Shown here: positions 59,455 to 64,000 of the stretch, one piece after another
Layout of the letters: each line of letters begins with the position of its first letter
Position numbering within the stretch: the stretch's first letter is position 1
Assembly (NCBI RefSeq): GCF_030551875.1
Contig: NZ_JAUOZU010000008.1
Coordinates: 1 to 64,000, forward strand
Direction: 5' to 3'
Length of the DNA stretch: 64,000 nt
Source: Fluviirhizobium alvei
Lineage (GTDB): Bacteria > Pseudomonadota > Alphaproteobacteria > Rhizobiales > Rhizobiaceae
Program-made: the position numbers and the translations under genes
The notes under the pieces: generated by a model
What the model saw: the letters and a program-made list of their open reading frames with translations, nothing else
Database searches by the model: none
Told to the model about the DNA's origin: nothing

Positions 59455-60174
59455 TTACTGTTTCTCGCCTGCCGCTAAACCGTACTTTTTCCAGATCGCC
59501 TTATCGCCTATCCCCATGACCAGCTTTTCATGGGCAGCCCGTTCGACTTCGGTCAACCGCGACTGCAGGGGCCGGCTTCTGGTGACGGTGGCCACGAATT
59601 CGACTTCAACTTCCTCGCTCACAGCGCGCTTTATCTCGGGTCCTGCCAGTCCCAACGCCGTCTGACGGCCCCCGATCATCTCGATATAGACTTCGGCGAG
59701 AAGCTCGGAGTCGAGAAGAGCGCCGTGCTTCAGCCGGTGCGAATTGTCGATCCCGTACCGACGGCAGAGCGCATCGAGCGAATTCGGTCCCATCGGATGT
59801 TTCCGACGCGCCATCTGCAACGTGTCGATCACCTCGCTGTTGGGAATTGGCGGAAGATCAAGCCGCGCCAGTTCAGCATTGACGAAACCCATGTCGAAGG
59901 TCGCGTTGTGGGCAATCCATTTGGCGCCGTCGAAAAAGGCCAGGATCTCATCGACGACAGAAGAGAAGACGGGCTTGTCGGCTAGGAACTCGTCCTTGAT
60001 ACCGTGCACAGCGAGGGCATCGGGATGAACCTTCTTTCCCTCCGGGTTGATATAGAGGTGGATGGTGCGGCCGGTCGGGAAATGGTCCTTGAGCTCGATT
60101 CCCCCAAGTTCGATGATTCGATCTTCTCGCGGATCAAGACCAGTGGTTTCCGTATCGAAAATGATTTCACGCAT
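59455..60174 (-). CDS. dnaQ: DNA polymerase III subunit epsilon (proofreading exonuclease)
   Basis: A 239-residue 3'-5' exonuclease that proofreads replication. The DEDDh motifs are visible: FDTETTG (Asp7, Glu9), then HNATFDMGF, then the late [10 protein letters not shown]. The start at 60174 follows an AGGAG site; a GTG two codons earlier is an alternative. It overlaps coaE and ends the operon ppsR-maf-aroE-coaE-dnaQ. Confidence 0.96.
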   Translation of the reverse strand: MREIIFDTETTGLDPREDRIIELGGIELKDHFPTGRTIHLYINPEGKKVHPDALAVHGIKDEFLADKPVFSSVVDEILAFFDGAKWIAHNATFDMGFVNAELARLDLPPIPNSEVIDTLQMARRKHPMGPNSLDALCRRYGIDNSHRLKHGALLDSELLAEVYIEMIGGRQTALGLAGPEIKRAVSEEVEVEFVATVTRSRPLQSRLTEVERAAHEKLVMGIGDKAIWKKYGLAAGEKQ

Positions 60175-60766
60175 GGCCACGAGCCTCCTCGTTCAATGCT
60201 GCAATGATTGCTTCGACCTGGCTTCTCGCATGATCAAGCCCCTTGCCGGTATCGATGATGAAATCCGCCCGCCGCCTCTTTTCCACATCGGGCATTTGGC
60301 GCGCCAGAATCATCTCGAACTTTGCTTCGGTCATGCCCGGTCGGGCGAGCACTCTTTGCCGCTGGATATCAGCATCGCAGCTGACCACCGCAACCTTGTC
60401 GACACGTCCCTCCGAACCATTCTCGAACAGGAGCGGGATATCAAGAACGATAATCGGCGCACCGTTGTGTCTTGCCTCATCAACGAGACGTTCCTGTTCA
60501 GCCTTTACCAAAGGATGGACAATCGATTCCAATCTTTTGAAGCCGGATTCGTCTCTGGCTAACAATAAAGAAAGTGCAGCACGATCGACCATTCCGTCCT
60601 TCGTCGATCCCGGAAAGGCCTGCTCGATCGGGGCGACAGCGGCACCTCTGTAAAGAGCATGGACGATCGCATCGGCATCCACCACCGGGATGCCATGTTC
60701 GGCGAACATGGCCGAGGTTGTCGACTTCCCCATTCCGATGGAACCGGTCAAACCGAGTCTGATCAT
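60167..60766 (-). CDS. coaE: Dephospho-CoA kinase
   Basis: A 199-residue P-loop kinase that completes coenzyme A synthesis. The P-loop is [10 protein letters not shown] (about 8-17), and the [11 protein letters not shown]-type metal region follows. It overlaps dnaQ and follows aroE by one base. Together with coaA (20401), this window carries the first and last steps of CoA synthesis in two separate operons. Confidence 0.96.
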   Translation of the reverse strand: MIRLGLTGSIGMGKSTTSAMFAEHGIPVVDADAIVHALYRGAAVAPIEQAFPGSTKDGMVDRAALSLLLARDESGFKRLESIVHPLVKAEQERLVDEARHNGAPIIVLDIPLLFENGSEGRVDKVAVVSCDADIQRQRVLARPGMTEAKFEMILARQMPDVEKRRRADFIIDTGKGLDHARSQVEAIIAALNEEARGHA

Positions 60767-60767
60767 T

Positions 60768-61628
60768 TTAGTGCGCTCCGATGTCGGCCAGAATCAGTGA
60801 TCGCAATTCTTCCGTTACGATCGGCCGCTTACCGAACCAGAGCTCAAACCCGGGAACAGCCTGGTGAAGCAGCATGCCAAGCCCATCGGCGGTGCGCAGT
60901 CCCTGCTCCTTTGCCTTGGCGAGAAAGGGCGTCTCGAGCGGGACATAGACGATGTCGGTGACCAAGGCGCCGCTGGCCATAATGCTGAAATCGATGTCCG
61001 GAGCATCGCTCTCATCCATACCTAGCGATGTGGTGTTGACGAAGAGATCGGCGCCTGAAAGTCGTTCGGAAAGAGCATCCATACCCGCGGCATGGACGCG
61101 CTCGCCGAACCGGTCGGCTAGTTCCTGTGCTTTGACGTGCGTGCGATTGATGACATGGATCTCTGCAAAACCGCGATCTCGCAGAGCCTGGATGATCGCA
61201 CGGCTGGCACCACCTGCGCCGAGAACCAGCGCCTGGCGTTTCGTACTGTCCCAACCGGGTGCCCGATCATCGAGGTTGGCCAGAAAGCCATATCCATCCG
61301 TATTGGTGGCGAAAAGCTGTCCATCCCGGCGATAGAGCGTGTTGGCCGCGCCAAGTTCTAGCGCTAGTTCGTCCGGTTGGTCAGCCAGTTGGAACGCTTT
61401 TTCCTTGTGCGGTATCGTGACGTTGCCACCAGAGAACCCGCTTGCACCGCTCTTCACTCCCGCAATGAATGCGGCAAAATCATCCGGTGCCACTTCGACG
61501 GCGCTATAGTCTCCGGCGATTCCGAATTCCTTGAGCCAGTGATTGTGGATCTTTGGCGAGCGTGAATGCTTGACCGGAAAGCCGGTGACGAAAGCTTTCG
61601 TTAACAGTGTTTCACGTGAATCATGCAT
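60768..61628 (-). CDS. aroE: Shikimate dehydrogenase
   Basis: A 286-residue NADP-dependent shikimate dehydrogenase of aromatic amino acid synthesis. The substrate site [10 protein letters not shown] and the NADP loop [12 protein letters not shown] are intact. Its first eight codons contain a parS-like ParB site, so the segment is both protein-coding and chromosome-segregation DNA. It overlaps the maf stop by 8 bases. Confidence 0.96.
   Translation of the reverse strand: MHDSRETLLTKAFVTGFPVKHSRSPKIHNHWLKEFGIAGDYSAVEVAPDDFAAFIAGVKSGASGFSGGNVTIPHKEKAFQLADQPDELALELGAANTLYRRDGQLFATNTDGYGFLANLDDRAPGWDSTKRQALVLGAGGASRAIIQALRDRGFAEIHVINRTHVKAQELADRFGERVHAAGMDALSERLSGADLFVNTTSLGMDESDAPDIDFSIMASGALVTDIVYVPLETPFLAKAKEQGLRTADGLGMLLHQAVPGFELWFGKRPIVTEELRSLILADIGAH
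61608..61623 (+). promoter_or_regulatory. parS-like ParB-binding site across the maf stop and aroE start
   Basis: TGTTTCACGTGAATCA, one base different from the general parS consensus. It is inside aroE codons 2-7 and includes the maf TGA (61621-61623). It is about 1.5 kb from the candidate origin DnaA boxes, a normal place for a parS site. Confidence 0.88.
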
Positions 61629-62220
61629 CGATGGCTCCCAATGCGCGCAACGCCTTCAAGAGATCGAGAAGCGGCAGACCGAGGATGGTGAAATAGTCGC
61701 CATCGATTTTCTCAAACAGTTGGATGCCCGGACCTTCGAACTGATAGGCGCCCACGGACTGCAGAATACCCGGTCCCGCCATTTCGAGATACCGGGCGAG
61801 AAAGTCCTCGGAAATCGCGCGCATCGTCATGGCCGCGATCGAAACGCCGGACCAGACGATCAAACCATTGAAAGCGATCGCCAAGCCACAATTGAGATGA
61901 TGCGTTTGGCCTGAAAAGGCGCGGATATGATTGGCGGCTTCCACCATATCTTTCGGTTTGTGAAAGATATGTGCGCCGAGCGATAGGGTTTGATCAGAGC
62001 CGATCACATAGGCACCGGAATTGCGCGATGAGACATCCAACGCTTTTGCCATAGCCAGCGAACGGGCAATATTAGCTGGATTCTGATCGCTCTCTTCAAG
62101 CGATTCTTCCACTTCGCGTTCATCGATACGAGCCGGTTCGATCGAAAACTGGAGACCAGCGCCCGAAAGCACCACTTTACGTGACTGGCTGCCCGAGGCC
62201 AGAATGAGGGGTTTCTGCAT
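61621..62220 (-). CDS. maf: Maf-like nucleoside triphosphate pyrophosphatase
   Basis: A 199-residue Maf house-cleaning pyrophosphatase that removes non-canonical nucleotides. The N-terminal [12 protein letters not shown] loop and the [10 protein letters not shown] catalytic Asp region are typical. It lies 29 bases after the PPDK regulator and overlaps aroE by 8 bases. Confidence 0.95.
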   Translation of the reverse strand: MQKPLILASGSQSRKVVLSGAGLQFSIEPARIDEREVEESLEESDQNPANIARSLAMAKALDVSSRNSGAYVIGSDQTLSLGAHIFHKPKDMVEAANHIRAFSGQTHHLNCGLAIAFNGLIVWSGVSIAAMTMRAISEDFLARYLEMAGPGILQSVGAYQFEGPGIQLFEKIDGDYFTILGLPLLDLLKALRALGAIDA

Positions 62221-62249
62221 CTTTGTCTTCCGATTGGAACAAGCGAGGA

Positions 62250-63068
62250 CTATCTGAGCTTCGGCCTCAGGGCAACGATGGCGGCTGCCGTTTCCTCGAT
62301 CGATTTACGGCTGACATCAATCATTGGCCAATTGTAGCGCGCGCAGAGCTGACGCGCATATTTGATTTCCTCGGCAATCATCGATCGGTCCGTATAGGTT
62401 TCCTGATAGCCAACCGTCGAGCCGAGCACCCTGTTCTGCCGAACCTGGGAAATATGATCGACTGATGCGATCAGGCAAACGATCAGAGGTTTCTTGGCGA
62501 TCAACAGTTTCTCCGGCAGCTTCATGCCGGCGACAATCGGGACATTGGCCGTCTTGATGCCGCGATTTGCCAGATAGATCGAGGTCGGCGTCTTCGATGT
62601 GCGGCTGACACCCAAAAGAATGACATCCGCTTCATCGAGATTGTGTGGCAACTGGCCGTCATCATGATCCATGGTGAAATTCAGTGCCTCGATGCGGGCA
62701 AAATAGCCTGCATTCAGCGCGTGCTGCGCCCCGACCCTCCGCCGGGTCGGTGCCCCGAGATAGGACTGGAAGATTTGAAGCACCGGTTCGATCACCGAAA
62801 CGCAAGGGACACCCATCTGTCCACAAGCCTCATCGATCGTAGCCGCAAGATCCTGGTCGATGACTGTGTGAAGAACGATTCCGGGTGCCTTGTCGATTTC
62901 GGCCAGAACGTCCGAGACCTGCTTTCGATTGCGAACCAAGGGATAAACATGCTCGACAGCGACGGAATCACCAAATTGCGATGCCGCGGCTCGCCCGGCG
63001 GCAATCAGTGTTTCACCGGTCGAATCGGAAATGAGATGGAGGTGAAAGAACTTTTTCCTGTTTTCCAC
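62250..63068 (-). CDS. Pyruvate, phosphate dikinase regulatory protein
   Basis: A 272-residue bifunctional kinase/phosphorylase of the DUF299 family (PPDK or PEP synthase regulator). The [11 protein letters not shown]-terminus and the nucleotide-binding [18 protein letters not shown] loop are clear. It controls pyruvate-phosphate dikinase by phosphorylating it. I prefer the GTG at 63068 (giving [12 protein letters not shown]); a longer frame opens at 63110 and would run into the origin region. It is the first gene left of the candidate oriC. Confidence 0.93.
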   Translation of the reverse strand: MENRKKFFHLHLISDSTGETLIAAGRAAASQFGDSVAVEHVYPLVRNRKQVSDVLAEIDKAPGIVLHTVIDQDLAATIDEACGQMGVPCVSVIEPVLQIFQSYLGAPTRRRVGAQHALNAGYFARIEALNFTMDHDDGQLPHNLDEADVILLGVSRTSKTPTSIYLANRGIKTANVPIVAGMKLPEKLLIAKKPLIVCLIASVDHISQVRQNRVLGSTVGYQETYTDRSMIAEEIKYARQLCARYNWPMIDVSRKSIEETAAAIVALRPKLR

Positions 63069-63465
63069 GTTCGAATGCCTGCCCTGTTGACGGTGGTGGA
63101 TAAAGACCACATTTCGGACCGATCGACCCGGCGTCCTGGGAAAACCCTCGATTTATCCACAGTGTTAGCATGACGGGAAAGGGAAAGCGCCGCCATGTGG
63201 AAAAAGTTCGGTGCGCTTGTCTTTTCCCGCTCTGTCCACATCCTGTTCATTTCACAGTGCGGCTGGTGGTCACATTATTTCATTGATATCATACAATAAA
63301 TTCAAACCATCCACAAAAGAGCACAAAAATCGCGATCTTTATCCCTTTCAGTTTCTTGCTGCCGAAAGATGGGGATTATTTGGGGATGGGGATTAATCCT
63401 TGAATCTCACCGACTCTTAAGAAATAGAAAAAGCTGCGCTTTGAATTTCTTTTAATAGGTGGCCT
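63069..63465. other. Candidate chromosomal origin region (oriC)
   Basis: About 400 gene-free bases between the PPDK regulator and hemE, the known position of oriC in Caulobacter and Sinorhizobium. It has a perfect DnaA box TTATCCACA (63153-63161), a one-mismatch box on the minus strand (TTATCCACC, 63095-63103), a minus-strand TTTTCCACA (63196-63204), and weaker boxes at 63232-63240 and 63307-63315. An AT-rich unwinding candidate lies at about 63273-63330. Close to hemE are three TGGGGAT repeats and two GANTC sites. Confidence 0.85.
63153..63161 (+). promoter_or_regulatory. Perfect DnaA box
   Basis: TTATCCACA, exact match to the DnaA box consensus, in the candidate origin. Confidence 0.8.
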
Positions 63466-64000
63466 GTGGGTAAGTCTGAACGCAAGGTGATGAAGGTCCT
63501 CGAAGGACAGACCATAACCCCTCCACCCATCTGGCTGATGCGGCAGGCTGGCCGCTATCTTCCGGAATATCGTAAGACAAGGGCAACCGCGAACGGGTTT
63601 CTCGATCTCTGCTATACGCCGGACCTGGCCGTTGAGGTGACGCTACAGCCAATCCGACGATTTGCGTTTGATGCAGCAATCCTGTTTTCAGACATTCTCG
63701 TTATTCCGGATGCGATGGATCGGAATGTTCGCTTTAAGGAGGGTGAAGGCCCTCTTCTCGATCCGATCGATTGCGACGGGATTCTGAAACTCAACATTCC
63801 AGATGTTCAGACAAAGCTGGCGCCGGTCCTTGAGACGGTGGGACGGCTTCGTCGCGAACTGCCGGAGGAGACGACGCTGCTCGGCTTTTGTGGCGCGCCC
63901 TGGACGATTGCCACCTATATGATTGCGGGGCACGGCACGCCGGATCAGGCGCCGGCCCGTCTCTTCGCCTACCGTCATCCGACGGAATTCGCACGGCTCC
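63466..64000 (+). CDS. hemE: Uroporphyrinogen decarboxylase (5' part, cut by the window end)
   Basis: The first 178 codons of HemE, which decarboxylates uroporphyrinogen III to coproporphyrinogen III in heme synthesis. The GTG at 63466 follows an AGGTGG site. The family block [18 protein letters not shown] is near residue 20-37, and the substrate-binding FSDILVIP and [13 protein letters not shown] follow. It runs right, away from the origin, and continues past the window. Confidence 0.93.
   Translation, partial: MGKSERKVMKVLEGQTITPPPIWLMRQAGRYLPEYRKTRATANGFLDLCYTPDLAVEVTLQPIRRFAFDAAILFSDILVIPDAMDRNVRFKEGEGPLLDPIDCDGILKLNIPDVQTKLAPVLETVGRLRRELPEETTLLGFCGAPWTIATYMIAGHGTPDQAPARLFAYRHPTEFARL

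Overview
This window is chromosomal core sequence from an alphaproteobacterium of the Rhizobiales, most likely Rhizobiaceae. Several things point there together: the ActS/ActR (RegB/RegA) redox pair, the ChvG/ChvI pair beside a short HPr kinase, an EIIA and an HPr, rhizobial-type AddA/AddB, a DivL-type kinase, an intact 536-residue PckA, and DUF1402, DUF2852 and DUF2628 proteins. The order hemE - origin - ppsR - maf - aroE - coaE - dnaQ - secB at the right edge is the classic alphaproteobacterial chromosomal origin neighbourhood. Composition looks uniformly GC-rich. I see no insertion sequence, prophage, CRISPR array or tRNA gene.

Left to right: the first 250 bases look like the promoter and leader of a leftward rRNA operon whose 16S gene lies outside the window. 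Then come an ornithine-cyclodeaminase-like gene, hrpB, actS and actR (0.4-5.8 kb); mmcB, an L,D-transpeptidase lipoprotein, malate synthase G and a hydantoinase-like gene (5.8-11.6 kb); a small secreted protein, a cytochrome P450 and a DUF1402 protein (11.7-14.6 kb); hslVU facing the histidine operon hisB-DUF2628-hisH-hisA-hisF-hisE-coaA (14.7-21.4 kb); a GT87-like membrane protein, alkB and arfB; and a long leftward transcription unit divL - tsaE/amgK fusion - murU-like - addB - addA - trxA (23.9-35.8 kb).

Next is ahcY with a palindromic operator, then the PTS-Ntr-type group (HPr, EIIA, HprK) joined to chvG-chvI (36-41.7 kb). pckA follows divergently behind two tandem LacI-like operators. 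The trpF-trpB-trpA-accD-folC operon runs leftward (43.6-48.7 kb), followed by a YgjP-type metalloprotease, DUF2852, a polyhydroxyalkanoate depolymerase, DUF2218, a nitroreductase, gyrB, and a tightly overlapping timA-mltA-smr-xre unit. fxsA, secB and the ppsR-maf-aroE-coaE-dnaQ operon lead to the origin and the start of hemE.

The most informative non-coding signals are a candidate oriC (63.07-63.46 kb) with a perfect DnaA box, and three parS-like 16-mers sharing the same unusual base. One parS site lies right after the nitroreductase stop, one inside the first codons of aroE across the maf stop codon, and one inside hisH. The most notable protein feature is the DivL-type kinase, whose phospho-acceptor histidine is replaced by tyrosine. 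No wholly new gene system was found. The new-looking material is regulatory DNA and protein oddities in an otherwise well-conserved region.
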